Origin: Laceyella tengchongensis
Lineage (GTDB): Bacteria > Bacillota > Bacilli > Thermoactinomycetales > Thermoactinomycetaceae
DNA length: 64,000 nucleotides
Assembly (NCBI RefSeq): GCF_900182735.1
Contig: NZ_FXTU01000001.1
Coordinates: forward strand, 248,001 to 312,000
Reading direction: 5' to 3'
Positions 8,995-16,185 of this stretch are shown one piece after another (positions within the stretch are counted from its first letter, which is position 1; each line of letters begins with the position of its first letter). Under the pieces are notes generated by a model. The model was not told the DNA's origin. It made no database searches and worked only from the letters and a program-made list of their open reading frames with translations. Made by a program: the position numbers and the translations under genes.

Positions 8995-10483
8995 AAAGTT
9001 AGTGAAGCACCGTCTCCATCCTGTTTCTATGCTCTATTTTATGGTTACTGTTGTGAAGGAGTCATTCTCATTTATTTGGCTGTTTCCGCTAATCGTTCTT
9101 TATGTGCACCAACACATCAGTGAGCAAATTTCCCCATTCACCATCGGGATCGTTTCCGTTGTGGTCCTGCTGATGTTGTTTTTAATTGTTGTTGTTTTAA
9201 GATGGCGATCATTTACTTACGAAATTCATGAACAGGCGATATATATTGAATCGGGGTTGTTTGTAACGAAGAAAAGATGGGTGACGCCAGATCGTATTCA
9301 ATCGATCGATTCTACCGTTCGCGTGTATGACCATTTCTTTTCCACGCGAACCTTAACCATTGAACTCGCCGGAGGAGAGGAGTCCAGCATCACTCTCAGT
9401 TGCATCTCCAGCGAAGAAGAAAAGCGCATCCGTGGGGTTTTGGGGGCGCAAGCCGGTGACAAGCCCGCTGATCCGTTTGGGGAGTCCGTGATTCGGCTGT
9501 CTAAGAATGACCTGATTTTGCACAGCCTTCTCTCCCCTCGATTCGGGGCTGTGTTTACACTCCTATCCGTCGGGTTTTTCAAGTATTTGGATGTGACGGA
9601 AGAAGCGGATCGCAACCTTTTGATTCATTATTTATCTAGTTGGTTTGGTGAAAACTGGATCATCCTGACACTTGTCATTCTGTTGTTTTTATCAATCGCC
9701 ATTTCTTTGCTGACGACTTTTACAAGTGATTATGAATTCATGTTGCATAAGAATGACAAAGGCGAGCTTGAAATCACGCAAGGGCTGTTTGAAAAGAAAA
9801 AGCGGACGATTGCCCAAGACCGTATTCAGGCCCTGTGGATCATTGAGCGGCCATTGCCTCGCCTCTTGGGGTATGTGTCAATCGAAGCCGTTGTTATTCG
9901 CAATGGACATGATAAAGAAACGCATAAAAACATTACTCTCCTTCCCTTTGTTCAAAAGGAGACGGCTCTGTCTATGCTAGAACCCTTAACGGGATATCAG
10001 ATGGATAGTCACTTGCACCGTCTCACAAAGAAAGCGAAGTTTGCTTACATGGGGATTCCATTTATCCTGGGATGCCTTCTTTCCATCCCAGTCTGGTTGT
10101 ATGTACCAGGCCTGTATCATTATGCGGCTCCGCTAATCCCCCTGGGATTGTTCTTCCTAGGGTGGATGGAATACCGGAAGATCGGTTGGAATCAAAGTGA
10201 GAACTTTTTAACCTTGCAATATGGAAAGGTGACCCGCAAAACGGCGTTGATTAAACGGGGGCGCGTACAATGGGCATCCCTGCGCCAAACATCGCTACAA
10301 GCAAAAAAACACTTGGCATCTGTGCGGGTCGCGGTGGCCTCTGGGAAAATGAAGGTGAGCATGGGATTGCGTCACATCCCCCTGGCAGAAGCGGAAAGGA
10401 TTTATCGATATACGCTCAAACCAAAGAGAAGGGAAACCAACATAACCAGTGTAGATCAGAGTGCGTCACGCGAGGCAAATTAG
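8981..10483 (+). CDS. ydbT: YdbT-like membrane protein with repeated bPH2 domains
   Basis: 500 residues, the expected length for YdbT. It has an N-terminal pair of membrane helices, then three bPH2 modules separated by further helix pairs. Each module carries the same signature (for example YIESGLFVTKKRWVTPDRIQ near residue 95, ITQGLFEKKKRTIAQDRIQ near 265, and TLQYGKVTRKTALIKRGRVQ near 415). ATG 8981 lies inside the end of ydbS, implying translational coupling. A terminator follows at 10530. Function is inferred only by homology with the Bacillus pair. Confidence 0.85.
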   Translation: MNKSEKLVKHRLHPVSMLYFMVTVVKESFSFIWLFPLIVLYVHQHISEQISPFTIGIVSVVVLLMLFLIVVVLRWRSFTYEIHEQAIYIESGLFVTKKRWVTPDRIQSIDSTVRVYDHFFSTRTLTIELAGGEESSITLSCISSEEEKRIRGVLGAQAGDKPADPFGESVIRLSKNDLILHSLLSPRFGAVFTLLSVGFFKYLDVTEEADRNLLIHYLSSWFGENWIILTLVILLFLSIAISLLTTFTSDYEFMLHKNDKGELEITQGLFEKKKRTIAQDRIQALWIIERPLPRLLGYVSIEAVVIRNGHDKETHKNITLLPFVQKETALSMLEPLTGYQMDSHLHRLTKKAKFAYMGIPFILGCLLSIPVWLYVPGLYHYAAPLIPLGLFFLGWMEYRKIGWNQSENFLTLQYGKVTRKTALIKRGRVQWASLRQTSLQAKKHLASVRVAVASGKMKVSMGLRHIPLAEAERIYRYTLKPKRRETNITSVDQSASREAN

Positions 10484-10529
10484 AAGATAACATTTATTGT
10501 TACTAAGACATAGCATAGCGATTTGATTA

Positions 10530-10566
10530 GGAAAGTCTACTGCTTTGTAGGCTTTCTATTTTTGTG
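10530..10566 (+). terminator. Terminator after ydbT
   Basis: GAAAG-T-CTAC / GTAG-G-CTTTC stem followed by a T-rich tract, 47 bases after the ydbT stop. Confidence 0.6.
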
Positions 10567-10757
10567 TCTGCTGGATTATTGAGATTAACAGCATCAAATG
10601 ACGATGGTTTTCCCCGGTTGTCGGGCTGTCATGCTTCGGTTTGTTGGCATCTTTCGAAAAACGCAAATGACCTGAATGCCGTGAAGGGAAAATTGTATGA
10701 TTCATTGCTTTTTTGCCCAAGATAATAATGAATCTGAGGATAAAAGAGGATGGCTGG

Positions 10758-11402
10758 ATGAGAGAGCGTGTTTTTTATATTTTGATGATGATCTCCGTAG
10801 TGGGGGTGTGGATTTGGTCTGCGATTCAACCGGCTGATCGCAAGCTATGGTTTTATGAAATGATTCCAGCTGTGTTGTTGCTGTTGGCACTCATTTTGAC
10901 TTATCGATCATTCCCCTTTACTCCATTAACTTATTTTTTCGCTTGGGTCGGCATGATCGTGATGCTGATCGGGGCGCATTATACATATGGTGGCATGCCT
11001 TTGTTTGACATGTTGAAAAATGCCTGTGGTTTTTCGAGGAATCATTTTGATCGGGTGGGGCATTTCTTGCAAGGGGTATTGCCCTCCCTTTTCTTCAGGG
11101 AAATCCTGATTAGAAGAAACCTGGTTCACAGGAGTTGGGTCTGGTTTTTTGTAATCAGCATCAGTACGTTTTTTAGTGCAGGATATGAGATATTCGAATT
11201 TCTCTATGGACGGTTGATGGGCGAAAATATGGAAGACTTTTTGGGAACGCAAGGGGACCAGTGGGATTCGCATTGGGACATCATCTCTGCCATGTTGGGC
11301 TCTACATTTGTTTTAGTATTTTTGAGCGGGTGGCAGGATCGTCTCATTCAAAAAGAAAAACAGATGAAAAAGCGTACACACCAGACAACACCAAACCGAT
11401 AA
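10758..11402 (+). CDS. DUF2238/YjdF family membrane protein
   Basis: 214 residues with about six membrane helices. The family core is visible: AHYTYGGMPLF, then a NHFDRVGHFLQG motif with conserved His and Asp/Arg residues, a SAGYEIFEF motif in a later helix, and GTQGDQWDSHWDIISAMLG near the end. These match the YjdF/DUF2238 group (PF09997), of unknown function. ATG 10758 is chosen because AAAGAGG lies just upstream; an in-frame upstream start would lack a site. Stands alone. Confidence 0.85.
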   Translation: MRERVFYILMMISVVGVWIWSAIQPADRKLWFYEMIPAVLLLLALILTYRSFPFTPLTYFFAWVGMIVMLIGAHYTYGGMPLFDMLKNACGFSRNHFDRVGHFLQGVLPSLFFREILIRRNLVHRSWVWFFVISISTFFSAGYEIFEFLYGRLMGENMEDFLGTQGDQWDSHWDIISAMLGSTFVLVFLSGWQDRLIQKEKQMKKRTHQTTPNR

Positions 11403-11527
11403 TGAAGTATTGTGCAATAGGAGTAACGATGTCAAAGCCTCGCCTCTAGATGAAAATAAACGAAGGGTTCGCCCTTTCCAAAAACACAGATTTAAAAATC
11501 GGCTTCGACCATTTTGTCCACCAACGC

Positions 11528-11562
11528 AAGCGCCTTCTTAAACATAAGAAGGCGCTTTTTTG
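11528..11562 (+). terminator. Rho-independent terminator
   Basis: Perfect 12-bp stem AAGCGCCTTCTT / AAGAAGGCGCTT, loop AAACAT, then a T-tract. It ends the DUF2238 transcript. The rest of the 11403-11779 gap holds a small inverted repeat at 11579-11601 (TTGGATG / CATCCAA) and nothing else I can name. Confidence 0.85.
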
Positions 11563-11779
11563 AGGTTATTCACCTATTTGGATGATTGCATACATCCAAA
11601 ACAGCATTTTTTACCCATTTTTGGTGGAGAAATTAATAGGCATGCTGTATAAGCGGTATATGCTTTGATGTCACATAACACTTTCTCAACCATTTAATTT
11701 TCTTTATCATTGAGTATGATGTCCTGATATGGCGTTGCCTTGATCATGATGAATCCCATTTGCATAAGGAGTCGTGTTT

Positions 11780-12397
11780 ATGAAGCGCAAACTGTTTATA
11801 GCCATCTTGTGTTTCATTGCAATGATGTGGGTACTTCATACTCTGTCCAAAAATTTCATGGTTGACCCATCGTTTGATTCTTTCTTAACTAAAAAAGATG
11901 TCGCATTGACCAATCAAGAAATCTGGATCTTGATGATCCGGGCTCATATCCTGCTCGCTCTGGTAGCCTTGATTGCGGGGCCGATCGGGTTGAGCAAACG
12001 GATTCGTGTCAGATTTGCGCCCGTTCACAAATGGAGCGGGAGAATCTATGTCTTATCCATTCTGTTGAATTTCTTTCCAAGCTTATATGTGTCTTTCTTT
12101 GCTTCTGGTGGCATGCCCAGCACGATCGGCTTTCTATTGCTAAACACTCTCTGGATAGTAAGCACTGTGTTTGGATACACATCAATCAAAAAGAAGAACA
12201 TGGTTCAACACACCAAGTGGATCATTCGCAGCTTATTTCTTTCCTTCGCCAATATGACCATTTATATGATTGTGGCCGTCACGCATCATGGTTTTAAGCT
12301 TGAATATGGGTTGGCTTATTCTATTGCCGTTTGGCTGAGTTGGATGGTCAATTTGCTCATTGCTGAATGGACAATCAGGAGAAAATTGATTTATTAA
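11780..12397 (+). CDS. DUF2306 family membrane protein
   Basis: 205 residues: an N-terminal anchor (about 5-20), an outer loop, then five to six further helices. The segments RAHILLALVALIAGPIGL, RFAPVHKWSGRIYVLSIL and QHTKWIIRSLFLSFANMTIY carry the His and Arg residues typical of DUF2306 (PF10067), proteins that resemble heme-binding membrane helices. ATG 11780 is favoured over GTG 11774 because AAGGAG is 8 bases before it. A long terminator follows. Function unknown. Confidence 0.75.
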   Translation: MKRKLFIAILCFIAMMWVLHTLSKNFMVDPSFDSFLTKKDVALTNQEIWILMIRAHILLALVALIAGPIGLSKRIRVRFAPVHKWSGRIYVLSILLNFFPSLYVSFFASGGMPSTIGFLLLNTLWIVSTVFGYTSIKKKNMVQHTKWIIRSLFLSFANMTIYMIVAVTHHGFKLEYGLAYSIAVWLSWMVNLLIAEWTIRRKLIY

Positions 12398-12408
12398 TAT
12401 GTACAGAT

Positions 12409-12454
12409 GCAAAGAAACCGACTCCTGTCTTACAGGTTAGTCGGTTTCTTTGCG
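12409..12454 (+). terminator. Long hairpin terminator
   Basis: Perfect 15-bp stem GCAAAGAAACCGACT with its complement, enclosing a small inner hairpin. It sits 12 bases after the DUF2306 stop and is AT-flanked on the 3' side. Confidence 0.8.
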
Positions 12455-12546
12455 TTTCATCTTCATAAGAATCTCATATTTTTGTTTTAAGATGTTTTCA
12501 TGAATATACACAGTGGTGGTAATGATGCCAAAGGAGGAACTGTCAG

Positions 12547-13776
12547 ATGAAACGACTCACTCTCATGTCCGTTCAATTGCTGATGGGCATGGCTGTCGTT
12601 TTGACGGCTTGCAATAATGGAAACCATACTAACAACATGCAAGGAATGGATCACAGCAAGATGGGTCATGGAAGTAGCGGAGCGACGGAGCAAGTAACGC
12701 AAAACCTCCTTACGCTAAACACGAAAAATGTAACACGGGTCAACCATGACGATCCTGTCAAAGTGGCTATAACAACCTCGCAAACCGTTTGGCCGGCGAC
12801 CATGGATCAGAATCGGCCGAACACTGTGATTTTGGGATTGAAAGGGGACTGGAAAGTGAATTTGCCTTCTGTCACCTTGATCCATCATCCTAACAACGGC
12901 CCTTTGCTCTATGCTGAGAAAGACCGCATTCCGGCCGATACGATGAAAGAGATTCAAAGACTAAAGCCGTTGGGAAGCCTAGCAAATGGCGGCGTTCAGG
13001 TGATATTGATTGGTGATTTCGCTACCAATGTAAAGCGGCAGTTGGAGGAAAAAGGGTTTAAGGTGGACAGCATTCCCGGCAAGGAGCCAGCGCAAATGGC
13101 GAACAAATTGGATGCATATTACGCCAAAGCAAGTGGCGGCAAGCTCCCTGAAGGAGTGATTGTCGGATCATTGGACGCACCGCAATACACCTTGCCCGCG
13201 GCCAACTGGATCGCACACATGCCGGAACCCCTCCTTTATGTAAAGAAAGACAGCATTCCCAATCCGACGGTCGATGCATTGAAGAAAAGAGCGGGGAAAG
13301 CTAACATTTACATATTGGGGCCAGAACAAGTCATATCCAAAGCGGTGGAAGAGCAATTAAAAGAATACGGAAAAGTGATTCGTATCAGCGGGGCTAACCC
13401 GGAAGAGAATGCGATTGCGTTTGCCCAATATAAAGACCAGGACACGGGCTTTGGTTGGGGTGTGACGGAGCCTGGTCATGGATTCACCTTTAATCGAGCT
13501 AACCGTGTGGATGCGGCCATTCCCACAGCTGCTTTTGCCCATCTGGGGAAACATGCTCCGATGCTGATATTGGATGGAGAAGGTCTTTCAAATAAACTAC
13601 ACGAATATCTCATGCGGCTGCAACCCAAATTTAAGGATGATCCCACCGTGGGTCCGTACAACCATGGCTACGTGATTGGTACGGGCAAAACGATTCCTTT
13701 TGTCACACAAGGAATGATTGATCAAATGCTTGAAATTACATCTGAGGACGGAGGTGGCCATGGCGGCCATCACTGA
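12547..13776 (+). CDS. Met/His-rich lipoprotein with cell-wall-binding repeat 2 region
   Basis: 409 residues. A lipoprotein signal ends in LTAC (Cys22). A Met/His motif MQGMDHSKMGHG follows at about 31-42 and the C-terminus ends GGGHGGHH; both look like copper-binding tails. In between are repeated alpha/beta units (VILGLKGDWKVNLPS, VILIGDFATNVKRQLEEKGF, GVIVGSLDAPQYTLPAANWI, IYILGPEQVISKAVEEQLKE) of the cell-wall-binding repeat 2 type (PF04122). It is followed by a two-component system, copZ and copA, so it probably binds copper at the membrane or wall, or senses it for the kinase. That role is inferred from composition and neighbours. The ribosome site is GGAGGA. Confidence 0.8.
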   Translation: MKRLTLMSVQLLMGMAVVLTACNNGNHTNNMQGMDHSKMGHGSSGATEQVTQNLLTLNTKNVTRVNHDDPVKVAITTSQTVWPATMDQNRPNTVILGLKGDWKVNLPSVTLIHHPNNGPLLYAEKDRIPADTMKEIQRLKPLGSLANGGVQVILIGDFATNVKRQLEEKGFKVDSIPGKEPAQMANKLDAYYAKASGGKLPEGVIVGSLDAPQYTLPAANWIAHMPEPLLYVKKDSIPNPTVDALKKRAGKANIYILGPEQVISKAVEEQLKEYGKVIRISGANPEENAIAFAQYKDQDTGFGWGVTEPGHGFTFNRANRVDAAIPTAAFAHLGKHAPMLILDGEGLSNKLHEYLMRLQPKFKDDPTVGPYNHGYVIGTGKTIPFVTQGMIDQMLEITSEDGGGHGGHH

Positions 13777-13816
13777 AGTCAGTGGATGAAATGAAGAAGC
13801 GTTTATTTAAGACAGT

Positions 13817-13861
13817 GGCCCGGAGCTGATGGTAGAATCCCTTTCGCTCCAGGGCCGTTTT
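13817..13861 (+). terminator. Terminator between lipoprotein gene and two-component system
   Basis: Stem GGCCCGGAGC / GCTCCAGGGCC with a 19-nt loop, then GTTTTT. The two-component genes therefore likely have their own promoter or receive read-through. Confidence 0.65.
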
Positions 13862-13912
13862 TGCGAGAAGCCGTTCAGCTACCGAATGCAAAAAAGAGAT
13901 GGGGAATCAGAA

Positions 13913-14599
13913 ATGAGAAAAATTTTGATTGTGGATGATGAGGAAAAAATACGCAAAGTGTTGGTTTCCTACCTAGAGAAGGAAGGTTACGCGACGCTGG
14001 AGGCGGCAAACGGGACAGAGGCGCTAAAGTTGTTTAATGAAGAAGCGCCAGATTTTGTGATTCTGGACCTGATGTTGCCGGATGTTTCAGGGGAAACGGT
14101 CTGCCAGCGCATCCGCGGACAATCGCCTGTTCCGATCTTGATGTTGACGGCGAAAATCTCGGAAGGGAGCAGGATTGAGGGATTTGCTTTAGGTGCTGAT
14201 GATTACGTGATTAAGCCGTTTAGTCCCCGGGAAGTGGTGGCCCGCCTAAAAGCCATCTTGCGCCGTTCGAATCAGGACTTGTTGGCGTCCCGCATCTCTT
14301 ACCGGGACGGAGAGTTGATGATAGACACGGACAGGAAAGAAGTGTTAATAAGAGGAGAGGCGGTTTCCCTAACACCTGCCGAGTTTAAGCTGTTATTGAT
14401 CCTTGCCCGTCATCCCGATCGCTCCTTTTCCCGTGAGGAGTTGATTGAAAAAGCGTTTGGCATGAGTTATATGGGCGATGATCGCATCATTGATCAGCAT
14501 ATCAAAAATCTGAGGCAAAAAATTGAACCCAACCCTAAAAAGCCACAGTATATCATGACGGTGTATGGCTTTGGTTACCGGTTTACGTCGAAGGAGTGA
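13913..14599 (+). CDS. OmpR-family response regulator of the copper island
   Basis: 228 residues. The receiver domain (1-118) has the IVDDEEK acidic pocket, phospho-acceptor Asp in FVILDLMLPD, the TA switch residue in MLTAK and Lys in VIKPF. The winged-helix output domain (about 130-226) ends YIMTVYGFGYRF. ATG 13913 is chosen because the receiver domain begins there; an upstream in-frame start would add a tail unlike the family. The kinase gene follows 6 bases later. With the Met/His lipoprotein before and copZ/copA after, the pair probably senses metal or envelope stress. Confidence 0.85.
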   Translation: MRKILIVDDEEKIRKVLVSYLEKEGYATLEAANGTEALKLFNEEAPDFVILDLMLPDVSGETVCQRIRGQSPVPILMLTAKISEGSRIEGFALGADDYVIKPFSPREVVARLKAILRRSNQDLLASRISYRDGELMIDTDRKEVLIRGEAVSLTPAEFKLLLILARHPDRSFSREELIEKAFGMSYMGDDRIIDQHIKNLRQKIEPNPKKPQYIMTVYGFGYRFTSKE

Positions 14600-14605
14600 A
14601 TAAGT

Positions 14606-15715
14606 GTGAAAAAGCGTTTGGCGTGGGCCTTTGTTTGGGTGGCGTCAGGAATGATCTGTTTGTCCGCTGCTATATTCATCATGGGCATGCATTATCATTT
14701 GTCCATGTTTTTAAAAGAGATTCCGTTGCCCAATCCGCAAGTGATCAATTTAAGCCATCACTTCGAACAGGCCTTGATTCAATCAATTGTGTGGACGTCG
14801 GTGGGCACGATCATCTTGGCCGTAGTGATCAGTTTTTATGTCGCCCAAAAGATTGCTTCCCCCTTGATTGAAATGAGAAAGGTGGCGGAGAAAATTACCC
14901 AAGGGAACTTGGAGATGCGGGTCCATTTGGAAGGCAAAGACGAATTGTCTGAGCTGGGACAAGCATTGAATCATTTGACGGCGGAACTGAAAAAACAAGA
15001 AGCATTAAGGCGCATGCTGACCTCGGACATCGCGCATGAGCTGCGAACGCCACTTGCGACCCTAAAGAGCCACATGGAAGCATTTGAAGACGGCATCTGG
15101 GAACCGACGCCGGAACGAATCCGGTCTTGCCACGAAGAATTGGAGCGATTGATTCATCTGGTTGGGGATTTGGAGCAATTAACCAATGTGGAATCACCCG
15201 GATTCACATTGCGCAAAAAAAGAGAGTGCTTGGGAGAGATTGTCGAGCAAAGTGTGAAAGCGATGGAAACCGCATTTCGGACAAAGAACATCCAATTGAA
15301 GAAGTTGGTTTCGACTAAGATACCTGTATGCGTCGACCGGAACCGGATCATGCAAATATTGATCAACCTGTTGTCCAATGCTTTGAAATTTACACCACCG
15401 GGCGGAACGGTATCCATCGAGGTGAAAGAAGAGGATGACAAAGCATGCATCATTGTGAAAGACACAGGTGTGGGAATGCCCTCTTCAGAGACGGCAAAAG
15501 TGTTTGAGCGATTTTATCGCGTGGACAAGTCGCGTAGCCGAAAGTCGGGTGGTAGCGGGCTTGGGCTTACGATTGTGAAAAAGCTGGTCGAAGCGCATGA
15601 AGGAACGGTAGAAATCCAAAGTAACCTAAATGAAGGAACGCGTGTGGTAATTATGTTAAGCAAGGAGAAGCCTGCTGGTTGCAATCAGGAAGGGAATGGA
15701 CAAAATACAAATTGA
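14606..15715 (+). CDS. Sensor histidine kinase of the copper island
   Basis: 369 residues, GTG start. Two membrane helices (about 8-28 and 60-80) enclose a short outer loop, YHLSMFLKEIPLPNPQVIN, too small for a large ligand domain. A HAMP domain follows (IASPLIEMRKVAEKI), then HisKA with SDIAHELRTPLATLKSH (His near 144) and an HATPase domain with N-box NLLSNALKFTPPGG, G1 DTGVGMP and G2 GGSGLGLTIV. All catalytic motifs are intact. The short outer loop fits a kinase that senses in the membrane or through a partner such as the upstream lipoprotein; that is inference. Confidence 0.85.
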   Translation: MKKRLAWAFVWVASGMICLSAAIFIMGMHYHLSMFLKEIPLPNPQVINLSHHFEQALIQSIVWTSVGTIILAVVISFYVAQKIASPLIEMRKVAEKITQGNLEMRVHLEGKDELSELGQALNHLTAELKKQEALRRMLTSDIAHELRTPLATLKSHMEAFEDGIWEPTPERIRSCHEELERLIHLVGDLEQLTNVESPGFTLRKKRECLGEIVEQSVKAMETAFRTKNIQLKKLVSTKIPVCVDRNRIMQILINLLSNALKFTPPGGTVSIEVKEEDDKACIIVKDTGVGMPSSETAKVFERFYRVDKSRSRKSGGSGLGLTIVKKLVEAHEGTVEIQSNLNEGTRVVIMLSKEKPAGCNQEGNGQNTN

Positions 15716-15725
15716 ACAACACGCC

Positions 15726-15755
15726 TTTACATACCTTATGGGGGTATAGTATATT
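15726..15755 (+). promoter_or_regulatory. copZ promoter with CsoR-like operator
   Basis: TTTACA (15726) and TATATT (15750) are 18 bases apart. The spacer holds ATACCTTATGGGGGTAT (15731-15747), close to the palindromic CsoR copper operator (ATACCCC..GGGGTAT type), so a copper-free repressor would block this promoter. The leader to copZ is about 145 bases. Confidence 0.7.
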
Positions 15756-15902
15756 GAAGGTGAGCAGAGGACACACAATGAATCGTACCTGATTTGGCCT
15801 AGTGTAGGGAGCATGCTACTTCAATTCATGTATAAAGTTGCGTAGTCGACCGGTAGGATGGAGACACTAATGTTATCGATGAGATAAAAGGAGAGACGCA
15901 AA

Positions 15903-16103
15903 ATGAAAAAAGTTGAATTACAGGTAGAAGGCATGTCTTGCGGCCATTGCGTCAATGCGATTGAAGGCGCATTGAAGAAACTGCATGCGCATGCCGTGGT
16001 TGATCTGGCCAGCAAGATCGTAACTGTGGAATTTGATGAGAATGACCTAAGCGTGGAGCGGATTAAAGAGGCGATTGAGGAGCAAGGATACGATGTGATG
16101 TAA
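15903..16103 (+). CDS. copZ: Copper chaperone CopZ
   Basis: 66 residues, one heavy-metal-associated domain with ferredoxin-like fold. The Cu(I) site is GMSCGHC at residues 10-16 and the C-terminus is EEQGYDVM, typical of CopZ. The ribosome site is AAAGGAGAG. It carries Cu(I) in the cytoplasm and hands it to the CopA ATPase encoded just downstream. The two genes are separated by 82 bases that contain a second operator, so each can be controlled by copper. The second copy at 50324 shares the same fold and the EEQGYDV end. Confidence 0.95.
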   Translation: MKKVELQVEGMSCGHCVNAIEGALKKLHAHAVVDLASKIVTVEFDENDLSVERIKEAIEEQGYDVM

Positions 16104-16132
16104 CGCCTCTTTTTGAATGGTTCATTTTTTTA

Positions 16133-16167
16133 GGCTCCGATATACCCCATAGCGGTATGTTGGAGCC
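16133..16167 (+). promoter_or_regulatory. CsoR-like operator upstream of copA
   Basis: ATACCCCATAGCGGTAT (16142-16158) is a near-perfect copper operator palindrome. It sits inside a larger inverted repeat with arms GGCTCC (16133) and GGAGCC (16162), 19 bases before the copA ATG. A repressor bound here would block entry into copA; the outer arms could also form an RNA hairpin just ahead of the ribosome site. Confidence 0.65.
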
Positions 16168-16185
16168 GCGAAAGGGGATTGGAGC

